This document shows positions 33,524 to 43,168 of a stretch of DNA of 64,000 bases, piece after piece. Each line of letters opens with the position of its first letter. Position 1 is the first letter of the stretch. Source of the stretch: Fusarium oxysporum f. sp. lycopersici 4287 (taxonomy: Eukaryota; Ascomycota; Sordariomycetes; Hypocreales; Nectriaceae). The DNA lies in assembly GCF_000149955.1 (NCBI RefSeq), contig NC_030991.1, forward strand, positions 3,577,232 through 3,641,231, written 5' to 3'. Under the pieces are notes generated by a model. The model had not been told where the DNA came from and did no database searches. It was given only the letters and a program-made list of their open reading frames with translations. A program made the position numbers and the translations under genes.

Positions 33524-34006
33524 CCCTGCTACCTAGTTGTAGCTGTTGTTTTTGCTAGAGGAGCAGGGCAGAGAATGAGCTCCTGACGGATTTTATAAAG
33601 TCTGGGTCGCCGGACCAGTGGCACAGTATTTGCCGACCCGCCCCCCACCGGGTATGCTTACTGCAGTTCCGAAAAAGCAAAACCCGCCTTTCCCCTTCGC
33701 TCCTCATCAGACCCAGCTAGCGTGCACACCCTTGTTGTTCTCTGCCAGGCACGGGCGCTTAGAGTATGCGCCAGCAAGGGGGGCGAGAAGCCTGCTAGCC
33801 GTCTAAAAGGCTGCTGTCTCCGCCATTCCCCTCTGGATTGAACAAAGAAGGCCTCCTCAAGCAGTCAATCAACCCGTCGTGGCCAAGCGGATAGCATATC
33901 GCCCTTCGCCTTATTGATTGTTTCTTCCCTCATTCATCTCGACCCACTCTGCCGCCTTGCCCTCGTCTAGCCCGTTCCTGCGCTAGTCTTTCTTTCCTCA
34001 CTTCCA
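33524..34006. promoter_or_regulatory. Shared divergent promoter region
   Basis: The only sequence between the start codons of the Hsp70-like (minus) and J-like (plus) genes, 483 bp. It has C-rich and CT-rich stretches near both starts, as in fungal promoters. No heat-shock element (nGAAn arrays) was obvious. Co-regulation is inferred from the arrangement only. Confidence 0.5.
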
Positions 34007-37000
34007 ATGAGCTCGCTTAAGAAGAACCGCAGCAGGCGGAACGAAGATGAAAAGAACCTGGACGCCTTGCGGGGTAATGACCTCGATAAGTACAGCGTAC
34101 TTGATATTCTGGGTCTCGACGACAAGCTAGGTCCAATAGCTGGTTGCAAAGGCCCCTCGCTTTCAGAATGGAATTGTCGTAAGCGGAAGATAACCAAGAA
34201 ACGCTTGACTGAGATACTACAGGAGCGCCGAATCCATCTACTTGAGGGCTCCCATAACGATAAAAAGAAAATGCTGGTTCTCAACAACGCCTTTAACTTT
34301 CTTCTCGGGGAAGATATACTATCCCGATTTCGCTTCTGGCTCAAGCACAGCAAGGACATTGTACGTGATGGACACGTCCGGCCTTCTTGCAGTAACGTGG
34401 AGTGCAAAAAAACAGAGCCAGTCGAAGAAGAACGCACAGCACGCGAGGTGCTCCTGAGTCCATCAGGCTCGAGAGTTCCAGGCAGGAATTCCGAGGCCTT
34501 GGAGAATGATTTGATTGTTATCTCGACGGATGATGAGTCTTCTGAATCCGGAGCACTTGATAAGAGCGCCTCCAGCGGAGTACCAGCCCCTCAATCGGTT
34601 GATGGCCAGCCTCAAACCTCTCGTCCAAATTTCAGGGACGGCACAAAATACACCCAAAACTCCGCAGCAGGGAGAATCCAATCTAATTCGGCTGCCTCGG
34701 GCATGGAAATGGTGGAAACGGCAATATCCCCGCCCCAAAGCCGCCATGCATTCCAAAAATACCTAAGACGCCAAAGTTACGTCTGTGAAGGCTGTGGTCG
34801 TGTTTCTACGCGAGATCGTTTACACCCATTTGCTCAGCGTAAAAAAATAGACCATGACCAGCTTTACCTTGAACAATGGGAACATTTCCAGGAGAAGAGC
34901 CCGCACCAAATGATTGAGGCAGCCACTAAATTTGTGCAAAAAGAGTGTGTAGTCGAAGATCTTCTTCATCTCAGCGTTTCCCAACTCGAATTACTATTCC
35001 AGGGCAAACTTAGGAAACGCTACGCGATCACAGGACTGGGCCTTGGATCTCATGACGAGCCAGATAAGAGTCAGGGATCAGATCGAGATGCGCCAGCAGC
35101 AGATATTGATACGGCGCTCGAAGCCGCCATCGTCGCTATGGGGCCGGCGTGTGCCGTGAAATGTGTTATTGATCTCGGCATTTCCAAAGTTACTGCAATC
35201 TTTCGCCGCAACCTTGAAGAGCACCGCAAATATACCGAGGCCCTGAGCCAGGTGATTGAAGCGCCTGTCAATGCCAAACTGCCGTCGCCTGGTGTGAAAC
35301 ATCTTCTTGATCTCGGTATTCCCGTACTTGGCTCTATCCTCCACGGCAGCCTTATGAGGTGCTATGCCAGGACTCAGGGGTCGGATCAACATGTCGTGCA
35401 TGACCTCCCTGATCTCGACGCTTCCATGCCTGGCTCAATTCGTCACAGCAGCCCCGAAACACATCATCGGCATGCTTCCGTGGACCAAGCAATCGAGGCA
35501 TTCATCAGCAAGGTGCAGCCGAGTGTTTTGCAAAACTTTCGTCATCTTGACATTGATACAATTGGCTCTATGATTCGTGACAAAGTCGAGAAACGCTCTG
35601 CGGCTGAATATTCAAGGCCTGACCCTACTGATGAGGCAGAGGAGACGCCGCCAGATCAGGATGCATTGGCTGGAAGAACTGTGACCGGAGATAACGGCGG
35701 TGCCAAGTCGATCCCCAGAGACAACGTCTCGGCTTCACCCGTCTCCCCAACGCCGATCCAGAGCAGCTACAAGTTGCCTCGACAGATGGATGGTGGCAAG
35801 TCTAGCGCCGTAAACCCTTCCACTGCTTCTCCATCACCAACCACTTCATCGAGAGACCGTGATATCGACTTGACACCGTTTTTGCCCTCACCACCAGCTG
35901 ACTGTAGCCACGATGGTCTTTGTCCGTCTTTATGCGAAGATGAAGATGAAGATCCCCCTCCGGCCAACGGTAGGATCTCAATGGGACCAGATATGTCGCT
36001 TAATCAGGAACCATCAGCTACAGCCTCTGATGTCGCATCCTCCCGGACTGACAACTCCATAACCGTATCCCAAGTCTCTTGTATGAGTATCCAAAACAGA
36101 ATGGTAACGACGCGCAAACGACCAATCGGCGATGAAGACACTGAAATCTCAGGCACTAAAGGTATGTTGCTAGACTCGGCCATCGCAACAGTATGCTAAA
36201 CAAGTGGAAAGCGAAAAAGGCGAGACTCAATCAAGGCTCTCCTGCCGAAGGAAATGCATCTGTCATGGATGTCACTCAAGTGGATGAGGCAGAAGGCCAT
36301 ATAATTTTCGCGTCGTCATGCGGAGGCAGTGACGCGGCCTCAAACGCTCTAAAGGATTCTACTTACGTCTTAGGGCCTTCAGCGGGTGCCGAATCTAGCA
36401 CCGCCGGCCCTTCGACTGCTGTTCCTCCGCTCCGCCTTTCGTCTTCGAGTGGTCAAAGCAACGAGGGGGGCTCGAATGCGCACCAGCCGTCGCCAAGCAG
36501 TAGCCGCCACACGGTATCAAACGAGTGTGCGTATACTTTTGATGACCAAACCAAACCTATCTCCTCAAGATGTGCGACAACCACATATAAAGAACATCTC
36601 GAGGTCAGCCCTCTCTACACATCCAATGATGGCAATTCTTATCCATCTCTACCCAGAAACGATATGCGGATAGTTTCGCGCAACCTGGTGGACCCGAAAT
36701 CATCATCTCATGCCCAGTACCCCTCACAAGAAAAGGAACAACCGGAGCCTTACGAAGGCAATAAACAGGTCCAGTCTTTACATAGTACAGAAATGTCAGA
36801 TCTATACGAGAAAAATTACGACCTTCGATCCTGTTCGACGCCCCCGATAGAGTTGAATGGTTTCGTGAATCTTGAAAATGTACAAGACCATGAGCGGACC
36901 CCATGGCTAGCCAATAAGAGAGCATCTGTACACAATGGGTAAGTCAAGGGAATTCATGGGAAGTAATAAATTAGCTGACGAGGGATGGGAACAATAGGGA

Positions 37001-37626
37001 CTTTGATGCAGAAGCTGAGTTCTCACGCAACCAAGCGAAATTAGACACCGAGTCCCATCCTGAAATGCCAGCCACCGAAACCACCCTAGGATGCCATCAA
37101 GAGTACCAAAATCAAAACGGCGATCATCTTACTGAAGCAGGTACGTTCAACATCAGCAACCTTTTCACATGCGCTAAGTGAACAAGTCACCTATAAGTAC
37201 ATCAGCAGCCAGGCAGCTATATCTTACTTGCAAGAGTCCAAACTGGGACTGCCGAGGGCAATGTTGGCTGGAGATACAACGCATTCATGGTTGACATACT
37301 TTCCAGTGAAATCGGCTATAGAAATATTGGAAAGTTTTGAGAGCGAAGGTATATTCAGCCTTGACAACTATGCCACTTAAACTAACAGAGCGACAGATGG
37401 GGAATGGAGAGACTTCACACCATGTCCGTTGGATTTTAGAGACAGTGAAGAATGTCTCAATTTGCTATCAAAGAATTTGGATCAGGTTTCCTATCGCGCA
37501 TTGTTTATGAAATTTCCAGGTGCGAAGATGTCGCATCCTATGCCGTGTCATTTGGTTTTCTTTCCATCCCTAGCCGTTGGTCAAGCACTGGCCCAACTGC
37601 CATCGTTCCATGCCTTGAGTGCTTAG
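34007..37626 (+). CDS. Large protein with degenerate J-like N-terminus and internal repeats
   Basis: join(34007..36161,36212..36938,36998..37140,37187..37348,37397..37626), 1138 residues. All four introns (46-59 bases) have good donors (GTATGT, GTAAGT, GTACGT, GTATAT) and branch points, and each restores the frame. Residues about 25-115 read like a J-domain: KYSVLDILGLD (helix I), KKRLTEILQERRIHLL (helix II and loop, HLL instead of HPD), LNNAFNFLLGEDILSRFRFW (helices III and IV). Residues about 302-532 hold four related repeats of about 40 residues with the pattern aliphatic-AI, LGI or LDI, then RY/KR. A CEGC motif precedes them (near 265). The rest is Ser/Pro-rich and probably disordered. 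I know no named family. Divergent transcription from the Hsp70-like gene suggests a chaperone partner; that is inference. Its stop overlaps that of the neighbour. Confidence 0.75.
34910..35600 (+). repeat. Four imperfect internal protein repeats in the J-like gene
   Basis: Repeat starts read MIEAATKFVQKE, LEAAIVAMGPAC, LSQVIEAPVNAK and VDQAIEAFISKV; the middles read LLHLSVSQLELLFQ, VIDLGISKVTAIFR, LLDLGIPVLGSILH and FRHLDIDTIGSMIR. The pattern is helical and about 40-55 residues long per unit. Nucleotide similarity is low, so the duplication is old. Confidence 0.65.
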
Positions 37627-38426
37627 TATGCATCGTGGTATTCCTTTTCAAATGCAGCGATAACTTGGTCGTCGCTGGGGTCGGATTGCTGGGGCTTCAC
37701 TGGCTTTCTCACATGCCCATCTGGAGAGGGAATACATTTGAGCTCAGTTTGGTGTGACCATATCCACCTTGTTGTTACTGTTGGGGCGTCAATGGATGGT
37801 ACTGATGCGGCACTGACGACTATCAACCCGTAGCCTGGCAAATCAAGCTCTAGGGTATTGAATGTTGATAGTTCTCGTACGATATACTCGAATCCAAAAA
37901 TCGAAGTCAGGTCGTGGTTGACTAAGTGAGTAGTGAAGCAGCTAAGGAATTCAGGATCCACCCTACTTAGGCCAGGCATAGAGCCCTCATGAATCTCGAC
38001 AGGGCTCCAGCCTCGTGGAGTGAGTACAAATTTGCTTCCGTAGACTTTGCTAGAGTTGAGTGCATTATTTGCGACTTTTCTCGTAAAGTAGAACCGTTTT
38101 TTGATGGTTCGCCCGACTTGGTTATACCCATCTGGAAGTTTGAAATGCCTGTGCAGAACACTCAAGGCAAAAAACCCCTCAACCTTCCATCGCTTGAAGA
38201 GCGCTTCGAGCTGAGGTAGATGCTCCTTGACTTTCTCTTCAACCTCCGGCAGAGCGTCGTCTGTAGGGAGCTTGTTATGACTACAGACGTTAACCGCCAT
38301 TTGGTAAATCGAGGATCAGGATGCGCACTCCTCACATGTCTGTGCAAAATGCTCTTCTTTGAGTGGCTGCCAAAGTCCCGGAATCTGAGCGTGATCAAAC
38401 TCATATGAACCTGTAGTCAAAGCCAT
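37623..38426 (-). pseudogene. Conserved fungal protein of unknown function with one in-frame TGA
   Basis: From the ATG at 38426 the frame reads MALTTGSYEFDHAQIPGLW and EEHFAQTCEECAS, then TGA at 38316-38318, then continues in the same frame with SSIYQMAVNVCSHNKLPT through to TAA at 37623: 267 codons in total. The family, as I recall it from ascomycete genomes, has this arrangement without the stop: PLFALSVLHRHF-like core, KVYGSKFVLTPRGWSPVEIHEGSMP and FGFEYIVREL. So the copy has a single nonsense change (a C-to-T change of CGA or a change in the second codon base are both possible) or a sequence error. Translation could restart at the ATG at 38300 (225 residues). Function unknown. The stop codon overlaps the convergent neighbour's stop. 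Confidence 0.72.
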
Positions 38427-40848
38427 GGGTGCTGTGTGGATGAGATGTTAAGTTAAACCGCCCGATTTAGTAGCATGCGATTGTGCTGTACTGAATTATA
38501 GGATCTGTGTCGCAATAGGCAGTTTTGGCAGGTTATTCGATACAGTACCACCACGGAGGGAAATCTTCGTGGGATCGCAGGGCGGATGCAACAAGCGAGT
38601 ACAAATAGGCGGGTCGGCACGCGTCATCGGATTTAGGGTACGATGTCTCCAAAGTAGCACGGGATTTCTTGCATAGTAATGCATACCGGGGCTCTGCATG
38701 CGGAAGCCTTAACCCATCTGCTTACAGAATCTGATTGGTTGCCGATCAAATAATTCCCTCATACCCCGCAGTGCCAGCTTATTATCGACCCATGATGCCG
38801 TCTCAACCAATGATCATATCCCACGATGACTGCCCTTTACCACTGCTCAAATCGCATCTTTTATTGGTGCCCCACTAACCAACCAGAACATCAATAGGGT
38901 CTGCGAAAACGGAATTCGAAACTTGCTCATATGTAACGCCAGCAGAGCCCGGACAAAGACGACACCAAAGCATGCTTTTTCTATGATTTAAATGTCACGT
39001 CCAATGGTGCTCCGGATGAACTCATTCTCTCCCAAACCGTAGACAACCCTCATCAACTGCGGAAAAAGGAAAAAAGGCTTCACTGAGGGATTAATCAACG
39101 TGCCATTGACCTAATGGTGATTGGCGGGCGTCTTATTCTTGATGAGGGATTTTGGCCCCACTTGTGCGCGCTGATCAAATTAGGAAACAGGACAACATGA
39201 TGCACTACGGAATTACTCTCAAGTACTTTTGGCATTTGCATGCGGGCCGGCACGAGCCATCGTGCATCAAAAATGACCCGTGAAATAGCATGGTTGCTGA
39301 AAGTTATCATTCGGACTTCTATGATCGAATGTCACGTCACGTCATCATAGAAGGCTGGCCTGATATAACCTCTTCCTGTGGCATTATATTCCGGGCTGCT
39401 GGGACGACAACAAATGTTAGAAGAAACTAGGAAGCTGAAGATTCTTAGTTGTCTCTTTGTGTGTTACAGGCATGTTCCTCAAACCTGACGTTCTGCCTCC
39501 TCCACTTCAGCTTGCCATGTAGCCTCGACTGCACCTCCCCGTAGACCTTGAGGATCACCGCTCCCTTCTAAAACTGAGTGCCTTTACTGCCCAGATCTGG
39601 ATGACGAAGGAAGATGGATTTCGTACCCACTCACGTAGCCTTCTCTTGATCTTATTAGCCCCACATAAGATAGCCTCTTGTCCAATGATAGCGACTTACA
39701 TGACATTCGATAAACACGTATCAGACCGGCCATTGCCACCAGGGTTTGACAAATCACTTCCCTCAACAGCTTTTCCCCCAACAGCGATGCTTTTCTCGTC
39801 CCCTTGCCTCTCTCGCCACCACCACTTGGATAGGCGATTAGTATCTCGAAGCCCGGCCCCTATCTGGTGAAGGCCTTGGGTTTTACTATTCCCTTTCCAA
39901 CTGGCGGTTCGGAAGGCTTGGTTGCCTTTGGTTCCGATCGCTACTGCGGTATGCTTTTTGCGTCCCGGATTGTAAGCTTAGTCTTATATTATAACACCTT
40001 CCAATGCCTCGGTGTTCTGTATGGCTAGGAATATCCGCATTAGACGACGGATAACATGAAAGAACCCCGGATACAGAGTGCTGACTTGATCTCGCCAGGG
40101 CAATCGACAGTCATGTCGACCCATTTCCAAGTAAAGAATAGGCCGTTCGTCCCTTGGCAATCAGTGCCTAGGTTCCGTGGACCTACTGCTGGCGCGGAAT
40201 GGGGTAGGAATAAGACTCTAGTGATGATAGTAAGCTCAGCATCGATTGATAGGGTCGCTCATACTCGTTTTCCTTTTCTATTGCGGTTTTAAATGGAGAA
40301 CTGTGACATCTGGAGCCGAGATATTTCTGAAGCTCTGAAATCTGCTGAGACAGCGATCCTGTCGGGAAATCTACTCCGCGCCAAGCAAATGACGTGACTC
40401 CCCGTGCACTCCATGACAACAGGTGTCCCGTCTAGTACACTGGGCGTGATGACAACCGCATACTGCGAAGCAATCTCATAAAAACTCATCCCAGCAAAAT
40501 CGGCATAAGTGGGGCCTTGGTCGCTGTAAACAGGGCAGGTCGTTCAAATAACGATGCTAGCCAAATTCTAGTAGTACTTTACCCTCTGAATGCCGCTTCA
40601 TGTCTGTTTTTGTCTCTATGAAGAATCCTGTTAGTTGGTACCGTAGATGCTCTCTGGTAGATTGAATGTCCGTGGGTACTGGCGCGCATCGATAAGGGTT
40701 TATATATCAGCGCCTAACAGCTCGCCAGGCTGTAAAATGAGTGTATAGTATCATCTTGTTGATATCAGTCCTTTCCTTTCTAAGCTAGTAGGAAGTCCTT
40801 ATCTATAGAAGCAGTGGTGATGTTTTAGCCTGCGTCGGTCAACGCCAC
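38427..40848. other. Intergenic, no supported gene
   Basis: Short frames only, none recognised. Probably contains the promoter of the conserved gene ending at 37623 and the 3' flank of the SAT4-like gene. Confidence 0.5.
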
Positions 40849-41670
40849 TCAGCCTTTCGACAAGGTAGGATCCAACAAAACCTCCTTTGATCCTGCCCCA
40901 GCCAAACCGCCTTCAAGCCCAAACTCCATGTTCGACGACTGGATAGGAACATTGGTAGCATTCTTCTGCCTTCCAAGCGACTCGTGGATTTGGGGAACAC
41001 ATTTTTCTGCACGAATAACAAACCAGCACGCTATCTCCGCATTTTTCAAGAGTTCCGGGTGCCTTATGTACCATACGCTGTCGGCTCTTCCGGAGTAGAT
41101 GACAGTTAGGATCAGGGAAACGAGACCAACGGTGCAGGGACTTACTATAGATCAGTTTCAATCCCCAAATAGAGGAGCTCACATAACACCAGACTCAAGG
41201 ACGAGGGCTATCTTAAGTTTCTTCTTCCAGCACAACTGCAACCTCCAGATAACGCACTGAGGAAGTGCTATCATGAGTAAGTCTGTAAAGAGCTGGATAG
41301 CCTCTGTGATCTCCATGAAGATGAAGAGCTCCCGGCGAGGTTTGTGTTTCCAAAATTCCCCGATGTTGCTGTGATCGTAGGGCTTTCTGTTGATAAGGAC
41401 GATGGTTACAAGAGTAAAGATACTTAGAATTGGAATGATAAAAATGCTTGCCCTCCAAAACAGTCCTCTGAAAGTAGTTATATTAGCCAAGACTTGACAG
41501 TCTTCAAGGTGGATGGCGATCTTGATGCATGCAAGAATGGCCAAAGCCAAACATTCGTATACGCGTTGAAACTGAAATTTGTGAGTTACTATTCGAAATA
41601 AATTGCACGGGTATTGATTGTGCTTACCTTCAAGGACCCGACGAGTTCGCTCATTCGCAGATTCCACGTG
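40849..41670 (-). CDS. SAT4/rhodopsin-like integral membrane protein, 5' end unresolved
   Basis: Three exons are secure: 41628-41670 or beyond (SPGYDVHTWNLRMSELVGS), 41183-41571 and 40849-41140, with introns 41572-41627 (GTAAGC to TTTCAG) and 41141-41182 (GTGAGC to TAAG). Together they read a fungal SAT4-type (Pfam rhodopsin domain) seven-helix protein from its third helix on: RVYECLALAILACIKIAI, FWRASIFIIPILSIFTLVTI, FTDLLMIALPQCVIWRLQL with the family's WKKKL, GVIPCTVGLVSLILTVIY and NAEIACWFVIR, then a cytoplasmic tail ending LLDPTLSKG. The two N-terminal helices should lie upstream; hydrophobic sequence at 41880-42020 (LVSIFILAAFPVLLDLL) may belong, but no clean splice path was found. Role in sensing is only a family-level suggestion. 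Confidence 0.65.
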
Positions 41671-42232
41671 TGTACGTCGTAACCAGGAGATTGGCTAAAC
41701 TTTTATAATTCATATACACTGACGCAAAAGAGTACCTGGGATGTACTCGTCAGTTCATCAACTCGAAGCGAGCAACGACGGAAACCCCAGGGGAAAATGG
41801 AGGGCAGCACGCCAAGGCACATAAGCCTAAGACTAAAGGCGGTGTTAGTCTTCGTCCTGCGTACCGTACTTGAGTATGGAGTTTATCACTCGCCTTCCGA
41901 GATAGTAAATGCGAGATATGGCCACGTCTCCTTCCAGCGCCACCACACCTTCCAGTATGTTCGAAGCAAATCTAGCAAAACTGGAAATGCTGCAAGAATA
42001 AAGATGCTAACCAAGACTTGTCCGCTCGAGGGCCGAAAATGCCATGTCGATATCTTGTCCTGGTGAATACATAATGAATGACTGAACTCGGCAATGGCCT
42101 TCCTTCCCTAACCCGCCCCTGTATTGGGGGGAAGACGAGGGACGACGTATTTATAATATCGAAGCAGGCCCAGCGGGAGGATCATGCTATCAGACATTTA
42201 GGTTAGTAGATCGTAATTTGACGGCAAGGATC
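41671..42232 (-). other. Possible 5' exons of the SAT4-like gene
   Basis: A minus frame around 41880-42040 reads VLVSIFILAAFPVLLDLLRT and WKVWWRWKETWPYLAF, then stops. Another piece near 41760-41830 reads MCLGVLPSIFPWGFRRCS. Both could be upstream exons of the SAT4-like protein, but frames and splice sites do not connect cleanly. Confidence 0.35.
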
Positions 42233-43168
42233 CTAGTCAATACAAAGCAAAGCCAGCAAGAAAGTCAGGCAATCAGAAAGCATGGCATCGACCACTTTGA
42301 AACCTTCGTGGTTCTCATGAGCTGAGCTCCGAGAGTGAAGATGTGGGTGCGGGCCGTTTGCCGGCGCGATTTGGGCGCAGGATCTGATTTTGCTGAACGC
42401 TAGTAGGAAAAGGTTCTTGTAAAGACCGATCGCTCTATCCATGTAGGAACATAGTCGCTCATAGTCTCCGCGTTTGGTGTAGCAAAGGAGTGAAAGTGTG
42501 AAACACTGAAAAGTTTGAATGCTTGGTTCCAAGTCAGTTGCATCAAGGACTGCCTGCCATCTTGGTGCGCAAGTAGGCAGTTGCTCAAGCTCATGACCCT
42601 TGGATAATATACCAGTAATGTCAACGACTAGGTATATCTGCGTGACATGGGCGTTACGGCTGGTTGGGTCGGTATTGTCAGAGAAGCCATTGAAGGCCTT
42701 CTCGAACTCGATTTCAGCCAGGGCCGGAAACAGAGGGGCCCATTCTTGGAAATATATTTCGCCAAAACGTCGGATTTTATCATAGTTAAGATCCTCTAGT
42801 GACTTCTGGGAGGCCGCGGTGCTTTTGTCGTTGATCGAGTCTCGACTAGATGCATGGAGGCTCAAAGTTTGAGCTGTTCTGTCATTTTCAGTAGTCGAAG
42901 AAGCCTCCGGCTCCGGCCCCCGGGCGTTTACTTCCTCTCCGTACTGATCACAGCTTTCTCGGTTCTCGTGTAATTTTATGTGTTCCCGGTACCCGTGCCT
43001 TCCACAAGACTTAGAAGTCGTAATCAGGGAATGAGTCCATGTGCATTTCTTGTTGGAGCGCTTGCAAGTCTCACACTTGGGAGCCTTTCCCTCGCACTTC
43101 TTTTTCCGCAGGCGGCACGCACCGCACGCTCTAGTTTGCCGGGTATGTCGGTTGGAAGGGGCGTTCAT
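42233..43168 (-). CDS. Zn(II)2Cys6 transcription factor, short
   Basis: 311 residues, no intron seen. The ATG at 43168 gives MNAPSNRHTRQTRACGACRLRK. The binuclear cluster is canonical C-x2-C-x6-C-x6-C-x2-C-x6-C (CGACRLRKKKCEGKAPKC onward) at residues about 15-42, followed by a short linker and disordered region, then the beginning of the fungal-type regulatory region (IRRFGEIYFQEWAPLFPAL, TQIYLVVDITGILSKG, CFTLSLLCYTKRGDYER, YMDRAIGLYKNLFLLAFS). The regulatory domain is cut after about 170 residues; typical members have 500 or more. The last about 50 residues do not fit the family pattern, so the end is probably a truncation or a frameshift. A cluster role with the adjacent SAT4-like gene is not established. 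Confidence 0.8.
   Translation of the reverse strand: MNAPSNRHTRQTRACGACRLRKKKCEGKAPKCETCKRSNKKCTWTHSLITTSKSCGRHGYREHIKLHENRESCDQYGEEVNARGPEPEASSTTENDRTAQTLSLHASSRDSINDKSTAASQKSLEDLNYDKIRRFGEIYFQEWAPLFPALAEIEFEKAFNGFSDNTDPTSRNAHVTQIYLVVDITGILSKGHELEQLPTCAPRWQAVLDATDLEPSIQTFQCFTLSLLCYTKRGDYERLCSYMDRAIGLYKNLFLLAFSKIRSCAQIAPANGPHPHLHSRSSAHENHEGFKVVDAMLSDCLTFLLALLCID

Noticed and set aside
33880..33950. tRNA-like start (GTCGTGGCCAAGCGGATAGC)
   Set aside because: No T-arm or matching acceptor stem follows at the right distance; it lies in the promoter between two genes.
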